64,000 bases of DNA, from positions 255,850-319,849 of the forward strand of contig JAJEKB010020548.1 of assembly GCA_022393335.1 (NCBI GenBank). The letters are read 5' to 3'. Of this stretch, positions 39,936 through 49,595 are shown piece by piece. The notes under the pieces were generated by a model. That model saw only the letters and a program-made list of their open reading frames with translations. It was not told the DNA's origin and searched no databases. Made by a program: the position numbers and the translations under genes. This DNA is from Macrotrachela quadricornifera. Taxonomy: Eukaryota > Rotifera > Eurotatoria > Philodinida > Philodinidae. Within the stretch, counting starts at the first letter, position 1, and each line of letters starts with the position of its first letter.

Positions 39936-40496
39936 TATTTTAGTATATCAATGTAAGTCTTAGATTTATTGTTTACTTATGTATACTTAGTAGATGCTAG
40001 TGTATCGACAATGCTTTTAATGTGTGAGAAGTTTTTGAAAAAATTATATTAGTAAATGAAATAGAATGGATATTTACTTCGTATATCAAAATATTTTCTT
40101 GTATGTTCTCTTGAATTCTATAATATACTTGTCTTATTCACATTTATTATAGATTTTACCTAACCGAATATTTCTTTTGTATTTTTAGCAAATCTACATT
40201 CATTTGTCAAACAATTTAATTCATCAATTATTCATAAGAACGTCTCAATTTTTTCACCTTTTTTTATACAATTAGCCATTGTAGTGTTTACTTACTAACA
40301 AACATAATATTCATTTAATTAACTTTTTTTTCAATAAACTTTATAAAAACATTAAACTCTTTATGATAATAATAGCAGCATCTCAAGAATAGTGAAAAAG
40401 AAAAGCATACAACAACTTATAAATACACAGTAAACGTCATAATTCACTTGTCTGACTAAATGTCACTTAACATGATTAAAGTTGAATACTGAATAT
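39936..40496. other. Intergenic up to the hAT insertion
   Basis: AT-rich with no gene seen. Its last 8 bases (40489-40496, CTGAATAT) are the left target-site duplication of the hAT element. Confidence 0.5.
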
Positions 40497-40808
40497 TAGT
40501 GAACTGCGGAGTGACTCCGAGACCCGACTCCGACTCCGACTCCGCGGAACCGGAGTCGGAGTCGGAGTCGCGAAAAAAAAAATTTTCGGAGTCGGAGTCG
40601 GAGTCGCAAAAAAAATTATTTTCGGAGTCAATATCGGAGTTGTATTAGTATAACAGTCAAGTATTTTTATTCTTGTTTAAGAACACTTTTATTCTTCATA
40701 TGTTAAGTAACAAACAAAAATATACTACTATTAACATCATAAGTTTTAAGAAAAGCTAAACCCACCAAAGTATTCATATCAACAAGCATAGCAGACAAAT
40801 CAAAAATA

Positions 40809-43135
40809 CTAATCCGAGAAAATTTCTATATCACCCGAGTCACTAAAACTCCCATCGACTTCAAGCTGTTGTTGTTTAGGAATTGTGCAAGTAGATTCTT
40901 CACAAGACGATGCAGTTGTAGATGACATTGATATAGTTCGTTTTCTACTATTATTGTCCATGAGATTTTTCAAAATGATAAGATTTTTCTGTAAAAATAA
41001 TAATTCATTGATTTTTTCAGAACCTAAACGTGTTCTTTTTTCAGTTACAACATTTTTTGATGCCGAAAAGAGTCTTTCAACAACTGTATTCGATGCTGGT
41101 ATTGCATATACTTGTTTAGCTATTGATGATAAAACTGGAAATGAATGTTGTTTGTCTTTCCAGAATAATAAAACATCCATATCATCAGCATTTTCATCGT
41201 CATCATAGGTCTGAATTGAATCGACAGTTATATAATCATCAATTTCTTGATATACATTTGGAGGTTTACATGTCATTGGCAGTTTCGAATCAAAGCATTG
41301 AGATAAAATATTTTTTCGTTTTAGTGTTGTAGTAGTTGAACGTGATGGTGAAGTAGATTCCGAATTTGCATGTGTCGAAGTTAATAATTTCATATTTGAT
41401 AAAGAATTATTTGATTGATATCTTTTAAATTCTGCTTTTAATGCATCAATAGATTTTTCTTTTTCATCAGGACAACTTTCAAAATTTTTTAGTTTTGGAT
41501 GGAGTATAGTTGCTAACCGATGTTGATCTGTTATAAGCCAAGCACTTATGATACGACGTTCTAGGATTTTAGAAGCAAATGCCAATGAAAAAGACGTTAA
41601 AAAATACTTTGATGATTTTCACGGACAAAGATTAAAAAATATAGCTTGATTTTTCACTCACTTAAAAATTGTTTTATTTGAACAATTGCAATTGAATCTT
41701 CTTCTTTAACTTCACATCTATTTATCAAGAATTGTCGAAGTGGAATTACTAAATGAAGACTAGGCTTTTGGTCTTCACTTAAAGCAACAATCACCTCTTG
41801 AAAAGGTTCAAGAAAATCACAAAGATCATCAAGTAGTTTTTTTTCAATCGAATGATAATATTCTATACATGTGCTATTCACTAATGCTTCAGGCAATTCA
41901 AAAAAAACTTGTCGAAAAATGTCCATTATTATCAAACGTCCATTGAAACGAGTCTCGCTGTAACTTTGCAGCTTTCTCGATAGTTTTTGTTGTTGGTGTG
42001 AACGTCTTACAGAAGACATAACTTTTTTAATTTGACCAAAAATATTTTGAACTAATTCACAATTAACTTTTTCAATGTTGTTTTTGCTTAAATGAATTTC
42101 ATCTGACTCAAAAGAGTGTTGTAATTGTTTGTTCAGATAGTGATCTGAACAACCAATTCTTGAACAATCATCACGAAAGGCTGCTAACATCTTTGGTTCA
42201 TTGTCTGTGACAACATATTTTGTTATATCAAGTTGTAACTTAAATTCTTTTAGCTTTTGATTAACAAATGCTCGAACATGAACTGCGGAATGACTTGGTG
42301 CATCGTACGGAAAACAACCCAAAATGAATGTAAATAATTGATAATCTTCCGAAACATATCTTAATGCAATACCACAATAATTGATTCCTGAAAAAAGTAC
42401 AGAGAACAGATGGTTTATTCCCAACTGTCTTATCAATCGATGTGGTTCGTATTCTAACCTGTGTAACCTTCTGTCCATTGATCAACAACGATATAAAAAT
42501 TGTTCAAATTTTCACAAATATTTACTAATTGTAATTTATATTTTTCGTATATTCGGCTAATATTTCGACTGATCTGGAAAGATAAGATTGAATAATATGA
42601 TCAAGCCGCCAAAATGCTTTATAATTCTTATTGTCGTGGAATGTGGAAGAATATCTTTTATTTGAATAGACGATTTATGACAACGACGGCCAGCATCAAA
42701 TAAAGCAGTTGCTAATTTATGAAATCCATCACCTTGTACAACAACAAATGCACGTGCATCTAGAGCACAAAACTCTGTACATGCTTGTGTAACAGACAAT
42801 TTTATTTGTTTTGGAACTTGCACTGGATTTGAAGATGAATAAAAGTCATGAACAGTCTGTTGATTAATAAAATTTGTAATCTTGTCTTTTTTTGTACATG
42901 ACTTGAAATGTGATCGTAAATTGTTGGTACCATTAGCTGATGTAAACAACAACAATGCTTTACACATATTACAAGATACAAATTGTTGTTGGTGTCCGTT
43001 CACAATAATATGATGATAATAATTCCACAATTCGCTCGACGTTGATGTTTTTTTCTTCTCAACAAATTTAACTGATGTATCAGCATCATTTATTAATTTT
43101 CCAAGTTCAGTTTTTGTTAAAAGGTTTTTACACAT
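40809..43135 (-). CDS. hAT-family transposase (BED finger, RNase H-like core, hATC dimerisation domain)
   Basis: Four exons: 43135-42632, 42573-42459, 42387-41662, 41560-40809 (2097 bases, 698 residues). A BED zinc finger has C55, C58, H76 and C80. The conserved FHKLATALFDAGRR region precedes DILPHSTT-ISRNISRIYEKYK and FYIVVDQWTEGYTGINYCGIALRY, which holds the first catalytic aspartate. VVTDNEPKMLAAF supplies the second. The C-terminal dimerisation domain is complete (FPVLSSIAKQVYAIPASNTVVERLFSASKNVV...LLFLQKNL). Introns 2 and 3 have GT...AG ends. Intron 1 (42631-42574, 58 bases) starts ATAAGA rather than GTAAGA; only its removal keeps the frame and restores the family's sequence. Read through unspliced, the frame ends soon after. 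It may be silenced by this one change or use a rare AT-AG intron. Confidence 0.88.
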
Positions 43136-43396
43136 TTTGTTCCTGCTGCAGTAGTTATCGTAGGTTGTTGGAGAAGATGATGTTAGGAAGCTTAGTAATA
43201 GTTCGTTTATTTAACAAGAAAACGCAAGTATTTATACGATGAGAGGTGGTTACTTTTACGATTATTCCCACCTGCGCTATACCACATATGCTTGGAAAAG
43301 ACCTATGTGATATCCCTTTGTTCGTAACTTGGAAATAACATATATCAACATTAGTCAAAAGAACAGAAAGGAAAACGAATCACAGAAATGAGAAGG

Positions 43397-43540
43397 GAAA
43401 ATACCATACGATCATATATGAAGGAAAAGAGGAAAATACCGTACGATCATATAAGAAGGAAAAGAGGAAAATACCATACGATCATATGTGTGAAAGAAAA
43501 GAAGAAAACACCATATGATCATATATGTAAAGGAATACCG
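43397..43540 (+). repeat. Degenerate minisatellite inside the hAT element
   Basis: Four diverged copies of a roughly 35-base unit containing GAAAATACCATACGATCATA. It creates a spurious 100-codon plus-strand frame (43388-43690). Confidence 0.7.
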
Positions 43541-44232
43541 AACGAATATTCTATTTGTTCGCTTACAGTTCCCGTGATTTTTGAAATTCAAGAAATGAAT
43601 AGCAGATTCTACACTTATGCAAGCTGTACATTTTTAGTGATTCGTTTATCTAACCATCTATTCATAATCTTAGATACTAGAATGATTTAGACGTCACTAA
43701 ACTATAAAAAAAAATTTCGGAGTTTTTCGGAGTCGGAGTCGGAGTCGAAAAAAAATTTTTCTTCGGAGTCGGAGTCGGAGGCGGAATCGAAAAAAAAATT
43801 TTTTCGGAGTCGGAGTCGGGTTTTGGAGTCGACTTTTTCGACTCCGCAGTTCACTACTGAATATGTTGAGTGCAAAATAATCGACTATTTTCGTTTAGAA
43901 ATGGTTTTAAGTTTTAGTAAATTTTGCTTGGATCTACCTCATTTATTTGGGATTCCGGAACTTCGCCAATTTTGAATTTCGCCAATTATTGGCGAAATTC
44001 CACAGAATGTATTGGCGAAAGTTCAATGGATCTTCGCCAATTGGCGATTGTCCAACAGATATACCGGTGAATGTCTACTGAACTTTCACCAATTGGCGAA
44101 TTTCCAAGAAATATACTGACGAATATCTAGTACGTATATTGGCGAGAGTCGAATAGATTTTTTTTCTTTCAAGTGAGACATTCATATTCTGCATAATATA
44201 TGATAATCACGCTTAGTATTATAAAACCGTTA

Positions 44233-44570
44233 TTGGCGATGAATATGCTGGTTCAATTGTTGCATTGTCTTTTTTTAACATCATATCTTCATGAGGTTGT
44301 TCATGAATACCTTCAGGTGTAAGTACAGCATCTAAAGTTGTTGACTGTGGTTGAAGTGGAGGACATATTTGAGATTCAGCACAAGATATAATCTGTTGTA
44401 CTTGAGCTTGTTTACGCTTTTGCTTTAATGAACATTTACGAGCTGTTCTGCCAGTCGATGTTGAAGTTGATGTTGTTTGATCTTGTGAATGAGTTAAATC
44501 TGCATTAGCTTGCGATCTTTATGCTGCTGCACGAGTAGTAGCAGGCATTTGATTAACAATAGCTTTCTGA
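44233..44570 (-). pseudogene. Decayed exon fragment carried by the transposon
   Basis: The minus-strand frame reads as normal protein: FQKAIVNQMPATTRAAA, a stop, then RSQANADLTHSQDQTTSTST and GRTARKCSLKQKRKQAQVQQ, ending EPAYSSPIT. It is Gln/Ser/Thr-rich with a basic patch and has one in-frame stop (near 44518). It resembles no transposase I know and could be a captured host exon or the remains of the element's own second protein. Confidence 0.4.
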
Positions 44571-44890
44571 AAAGCTCGAAATCATATCATATATATTAAA
44601 CTTTTTACCAATGTATTGATATGAACAGATGTTCAATGTGTTACACTTCATACTTGTCATCACACAAATGATATTAGACTTATTTCGAATAAATCTAAAA
44701 CTACAAATAAAAATTTTGATCATGTCATTTCCAACAATTTTCTTAGCATGTATTTGTTAGTGATCTCTCCAATCGATACCACTATCATTTTGCAATCATC
44801 AAATATCTGAAGGATTTATCGGCGCAAGTCCAGTGGAAATTCGCCAATTGGCCAATGTGAAAAGAGTAAACTGGCGAAAGATCAATGGAC

Positions 44891-46142
44891 TAGTGGCGTA
44901 ACCAGAAAAAAATTACAGGGAGGGCATTGCCTCTCTCAGAGTTTTTGCGACGGATGAAAAAGTTTTTTTGTGCCCAGAGATGTCCAAACGTTTTTCGCAT
45001 CAGAACACAGGCTAATTTTTCCAATATCGAAAAGCCAAAAAATCTTGCTGTTTCTAATTGAATTTCATGCGAAGATTTTGGCGTTCGAGAACTCTATAAA
45101 TTATCAAAGAATTGCATAGATTTTTCGCGAAGCGAAAGCTTTTGCAGGATTTAGAAAAAATTTCTACTTTTTTCGTAAGGATTCGCAAATATACAAAGAT
45201 CTTCTAAAAAGCATCAATTTTTTGAATAAAACAAACATAGTATTCAATACTTTCGTTACTATCGGCTTTGTCGAGATTTTTGACCAAAATATCATTTTGT
45301 TTGGCATTTCCTCACTAATTCTGGTGTTTAGAAGAGATATCTGTGAAGAATATGTGAAAATGTTAATGAAAACTACTGTTTTGCTTGAAAATTTCGTCAA
45401 AACCGAGTCGGACAAAGAAAGATCAGCTGTTTGTTCTATTCATTCATAAAACTCGTGCTTTTTCGAAATTTCTGCGTGTCTGATTTTCAGAAAGAAAAAT
45501 CGTCATAGAAAGCTTAGAAAATTCCTCAATATTTATGCTGCCGAAGGAGGTCAAGCTGAGAATGATTTTTTAGGAATAGCGCTTTTCAGCAGGGAAAACG
45601 ACTTTGACAACCAGTTCAGACAAATTTTCCAGCTAGAAATAGCCATCCTTGATATCTCTCAACATCACTTTTCTAAAAAAAAAGTTGTACTTTGAAAAAA
45701 TGCCAAAAACTTTGAGAAACTCAGAAATATCAAAGATATATATTTTACAAAGATGACCAAGTTGTTTATCGACTACTCATAATAAAATGCAAATTTTCTT
45801 CAGTCGATACGACAGTTTTCTTTGAAAAATGACCATTTTTGCTGCACAGAAGGTTTTAAGCTTGCCACAGTCCTATAAAACTCTCAAAAACTGATCCTAT
45901 GAATCAGTAGTCTAAGCATTTTTGCCGCCGAAGGCGGCCACGCTCGTGATGGTTGTAGAAAACTGAAGTTTCTAATTTCTCCGATGCATAAAGACACATT
46001 TTCTTCAAGGCCACCACTATAACATCTTATGATGTAAACGTAGAAGCGTCCGCTCATTTCGAATCAAAATTTTTACAGGGGGGCAAAACCATTTACAGGG
46101 GGGGCATTGCACCCCCGTGCCCCCCTGGTGGTTACGCCACTA
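44891..46142. mobile_element. Non-autonomous hAT-like element nested in the previous one
   Basis: 1252 bases. The ends are TAGTGGCGTAACCA and TGGTTACGCCACTA, with an exact 8-bp duplication, CAATGGAC, at 44883-44890 and 46143-46150. GC-rich subterminal tracts occur at both ends (TTACAGGGAGGGCATTGCC; reverse-complement counterparts with GGGGGG). Internal GCCGCCGAAGGCGGCC and GCTGCCGAAGGAGGTC (about 45925 and 45538) look like internal repeats. The largest frame (45222-45449) shows no transposase motif. Confidence 0.88.
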
Positions 46143-46270
46143 CAATGGACACTCGCCAATTGGCGAATGTCACGAAGGTACATTGGCGAAAGCACAGTGG
46201 ACGTTCGCCAATGGCGAAAGTCCAAATTGCGAAAGTCCTAATTGGCGAAGTTCCGGTAACCCATTTATTT

Positions 46271-47010
46271 TACATACCTACCCGAAGCAGTGGTAATAAC
46301 CATCCAAAATTAACCGTGCTTTTTTTTATAGAAAAATGTCTTTAAAATGAATACTGCCCCTTTTTAATATTCATAAAACAGAAGAAGAAAAAGCAGAAAG
46401 CATTTTCTGATTCGAAATCATCACTCAAGCTTTTCTTGATACTATAATCACACACTAAAATAAAATATATCGATTAGAGATGGAGAGTTTCGAGTATTTC
46501 ACAATCCAGATTCACTTGGGCTACTAATGAGGAGACATATTTATGTGTTCAAGCATTTTAAAGCCCTTCGTTTCGCCATGAGTAGGCCTCGATGAGATAT
46601 AAAAAAAACCTAAAAAGGATTCATACTCTTGTGCCTTTTTTCACGAGATATCAAATTTCTAAGAAATATATATAAAAATAGAGAAGAAAAGGATAAACGA
46701 TTGTTTCTTGAAAAATAGTACAGTACTATTTGATGAAACTTTTCTCAGTTTTGTATACTGCTTGTCTGATCTTTTCGAACTTAAAAGTTAGATTAAATCT
46801 TATGAATAACATATCTACTTGTTGTCCATCAGTCCAAAGAATGTTCAAAATTTTTTATTTTATTTCTGGTACAATAAAAATTATAATCCAGGAAAATATG
46901 ATTGAAATACAATGGTTTGTCGCATCAACTGCGACAAATAAAAGGAGTCCCATTATACGAAGATGTTCCACATATTGTAGCGTCAAATGAGTAACACTCT
47001 TCGTTCACAG
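46271..47010. other. Intergenic after the nested transposons
   Basis: AT-rich with no supported gene. The 86-codon frame at 46730-46990 has no motif. Confidence 0.45.
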
Positions 47011-47720
47011 TTTCGAAAGACTCGAAATGATTGTCTGTGCAGCCACTAACATACTAAGCGCATTCGATCATCCTAAGAGAAACTTCAAAAGAGAGCTGAT
47101 TATGATTTAGAGATGTGAGACGAATGATATTATTACGTTCGATAATGTTGATATCAAGTTTATCGAGCAGTGCACGAACAAACAACCGACAAGGAATTAC
47201 TTTCATTGGTCTAATAAAAACAGATATCTAATGATTGAACTTTGAACCGTCATTTTCTTCGGTATTTCAAGTTTTGTGCATCTGAGAATGCAATCATATA
47301 AATCCTTTCCATCAACCCATCCTTCCCAACGGTTCGTCATAAGTAGGAACTTCTTCCGTTGACCAAGTGACAGAGGAAGAATATGATTACGTCAATATTC
47401 AACTTAGGATGTCATGAGCTTGTAGGAACTTAAACAGAGATACATCGGCGAGAAAAGATAACCATCAAGTGTAATGATTGTTTACACTGTGTAACTATGA
47501 GTAGTGGCATTTGTAGTGCAGGCAGATGCAAATTTAATCTTCTCGTCTTTGTGGCTTAACAATCGAGGAGAATGTAGTTTGAGTTCGATCCTATTTTGAT
47601 CTGTATTAGTGAACACATTGACTTCATACTTTGACAAATGCCTGCAAACATTGTCTACGAATTGATCAGCTGAAACTATGATTATCTCCTGATTTTTTGT
47701 CTCACACTTCGTCTCAATCT
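47010..47720 (-). pseudogene. Degenerate DDE-superfamily transposase (pogo/Tc-like)
   Basis: From about 47718 downward the minus strand reads as transposase. QFVDNVCRHLSKYEVNVF runs into NTDQNRIELKLHSPRLLSHK, matching the NTDQSG...E...RTLS region of pogo/Tc-like DDE enzymes. Then come THSYTV, a stop at 47481-47483, and TIITLDGYLFSPMYLC. Further on, LPLSLGQRKKFLLMTNRWEG and KLEIPKKMTVQSSIIRYLF correspond to the second aspartate region and the PxxTT...QPLD-like region. After a frameshift, ERNNIIRLTSLNHNQLSFEV ends the match. Several stops and shifts mean it is dead. I saw no terminal repeats. The family call rests on motif memory, not on a search. Confidence 0.6.
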
Positions 47721-48639
47721 GTAAAGAACAAATATTTTTAGATAGTTTTGTCTCAATGTATTCGTAGAGAAACTATAGTTTGGTGTAAATTATAGAAATT
47801 TGGAACTCGGAAAGGAACGCTTTTATTTCAGTCTGAGTATCAAAAACAACAGTACTTTTATCGTCAGGACATGGTAGGATTACTCTACTATTTTTCAAGA
47901 AACAATCGTCTATCTTTTTCTTCTCTATTTTCATAAATACCTTGGAAATTCATTCGCTCGTGAATAAAAACCTGAGAGAATGAGTTCTTTTTAGATTTTT
48001 TCATATTTCATCGAGACCTAGTTAAAGCCAAACGATGGATTCTAAAATGCTTGAATGTTTAAATATTTTTTATTCGTAAGATTTCATCAACACTCATCGA
48101 GAGGTTGATATATCATCATTCAGAAAGAGTTTTCTTCGGAAAATGTTTTCCCGTAAAGCTGAGGCATTAGACTTTCACATGATGTGTTCCATAGAATTCA
48201 AAGTGCTTGTATGGTGGAAATATAAGGAATGAAAGGTAAAGACAGTATTAGATAGACAACATTGTCCTATTATATTGAATTGGGATCAAGTTGGTGCTTA
48301 AAATCAGTGTTTCTTCCAACGGATATGCCACCAAAATATCAAGCCAAAAACTTCAAATATTGAGGCATTTCATGAGAGTGAGAAATTTATGACTAGTATT
48401 GTATTCGTCCTACTGGAACCTTGTGGAAGGCCCAATTATAGTGAAATGATATAACTAAAAAAAACCATTGAACATTAACCTGAAGGTATTAGAATGATCG
48501 TGATATGACTATTATTAACTCTTAGCTACTCTCCTAGTAATTAAGCTTAAGCCCACTCACCTTGTTTTGAAAACAACAAATCAAATAAATATGTATGAAA
48601 GTTGTGAAAATATAGTGGTAAAATTTGCAGTAGAATAAT
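47721..48639. other. Intergenic before the dehydrogenase 3' end
   Basis: No gene or clear repeat seen; possibly the 5' part of the decayed transposase, too degraded to read. Confidence 0.45.
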
Positions 48640-49595
48640 TTATTCTGGAATAGGATTCATCGGTTTTTCACCTCTTAAGACTCTCAAAGTATCTTTAATC
48701 GCTCTNNNNNNNNNNTTTCTCTCAACGTTCGTTCTGATTCAACTGAATACCAAGCCACATGAGGTGTGAGAAGTACATTATCAAGCTGGATCAATTCTTC
48801 ATTGATAATCGGTTCATTTTCAATAACATCAAGTGCAGCATATGAAATTTGACCACTTTTCAATCCTTCAATAAGTGCTTCAGTATCAATCAGACCACCT
48901 CGGCTAACATTGATTAATATTGGATGACATTTCATTTGAGCGATCGAAGCAGATGAGATAAGATGATGATTAGCCTTTGTATGTGGAATGTGTAATGAAA
49001 TAATATCACACTGTTCGAAAATTTCTGCCATCGTATTTGTTATTGGATTTTTTGGATTATGAGTTAAGATCTTCTTGACAAGTGGACGCATTTTATCCGC
49101 AAAACATGTACCTATTCGTCCACAACCAATAATCCCTAATGTCATTGCATTCAAGTTTCTTAATTTTCCTGCTGCTCGATAATTCCATTTATGTGTGTCG
49201 ACAATTGATTTGTGAAAGTTCAAAAGACGACGTTGAGCAGCGAAAACAAGAGCTACTGCATGTTCAGCAACAGTATCTGGTCCATAATCAGGTACATGAC
49301 AAAGTTCAATATTTCGTTGTCGACAAGCTTTGACATCAATGTTATCATAACCAGCGCCAAGTTCAGTGATGACTTTCACTGACGATGGCATTTGAGAAAC
49401 AAGTTGTGCACTAATCGGAAAAGAATCACCAATTATAGCGACAGGATTTAAAGAAAGACATGCTACTAGTTCGTCGTGAGAGTTATTTACGGGTATTAAC
49501 TCGTAGGGTGTTGACTGTAGTAGTTCTCGTTCAATGTTCAAATTTTCGAACATATTTTCAATGATAATGTGCCGTTTTGATAGTTGCGACTCCAT
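48640..49595 (-). CDS. D-isomer-specific 2-hydroxyacid dehydrogenase, intronless, with a 10-base gap
   Basis: NAD-dependent 2-hydroxyacid/2-ketoacid oxidoreductase, about 315 residues from the ATG at 49595. The Rossmann motif is GIIGCGRIG (G157, G159, G162). Catalytic residues of the family are all visible: R232 (VSRGGLID), E261 (ENEP) and H279 (TPHVAWYSVES). GAGYDNIDV and PDYGPDTVAEHAVAL are also conserved. The HVAWYS...E..LRE end is closest to bacterial dehydrogenases of the C-terminal-binding-protein/phosphoglycerate-dehydrogenase branch. Ten Ns at 48706-48715 break the frame; beyond them AIKDTLRVLRGEKPMNPIPE and a stop at 48640-48642 finish the protein in another phase, so the gap length is only a placeholder. 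There is no intron in about 950 bases and it sits among transposons: a good candidate for bacterial origin, but unproven. Confidence 0.88.
48706..48715. other. Assembly gap of 10 Ns inside the dehydrogenase gene
   Basis: Sequence on both sides codes for one dehydrogenase but in different phases, so the true number of missing bases is not 10; it should leave a remainder other than 1 when divided by 3. Confidence 0.85.

Larger units (their letters stand above)
40497..43856 (-). mobile_element. Nearly intact autonomous hAT transposon
   Basis: 3360 bases. The terminal inverted repeats read TAGTGAACTGCGGAGT (left) and ACTCCGCAGTTCACTA (right), flanked by an exact 8-bp target-site duplication, CTGAATAT, at 40489-40496 and 43857-43864. 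Just inside each end are arrays of GGAGTC/GACTCC hexamers (about 40525-40628 and 43720-43840), plausible transposase-binding subterminal repeats. The element carries one minus-strand transposase gene and a degenerate minisatellite (43397-43540). Intact ends, an exact duplication and an almost open transposase point to recent activity. Confidence 0.93.
43949..46262. mobile_element. DNA transposon with TTCGCCAATTGGCGAA palindromes (hAT- or Merlin-like), interrupted
   Basis: The ends read GGGATTCCGGAACTTCGCCA and, in reverse complement from the right, GGGTTACCGGAACTTCGCCA, flanked by an exact 8-bp duplication ATTTATTT (43941-43948 and 46263-46270). Both subterminal zones carry repeated TTCGCCAATTGGCGAA palindromes and CAATGGA spacers. 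Without the nested insert (44891-46150) it would be about 1054 bases. 8-bp duplications suit hAT, Merlin or P; the GGG start is Merlin-like. It contains a decayed gene fragment (44233-44570) but no transposase. Confidence 0.8.

Noticed and set aside
39606..39963. Antisense and shifted frames over the glycine-rich gene
   Set aside because: Periodic repeats and GGT/GTT codons keep the other frames open; the forward frame has the TATA box, sensible composition and start.
43388..43690. 100-codon plus-strand frame in the hAT element
   Set aside because: Created by a degenerate minisatellite; antisense orientation to and outside the transposase, with no motif.
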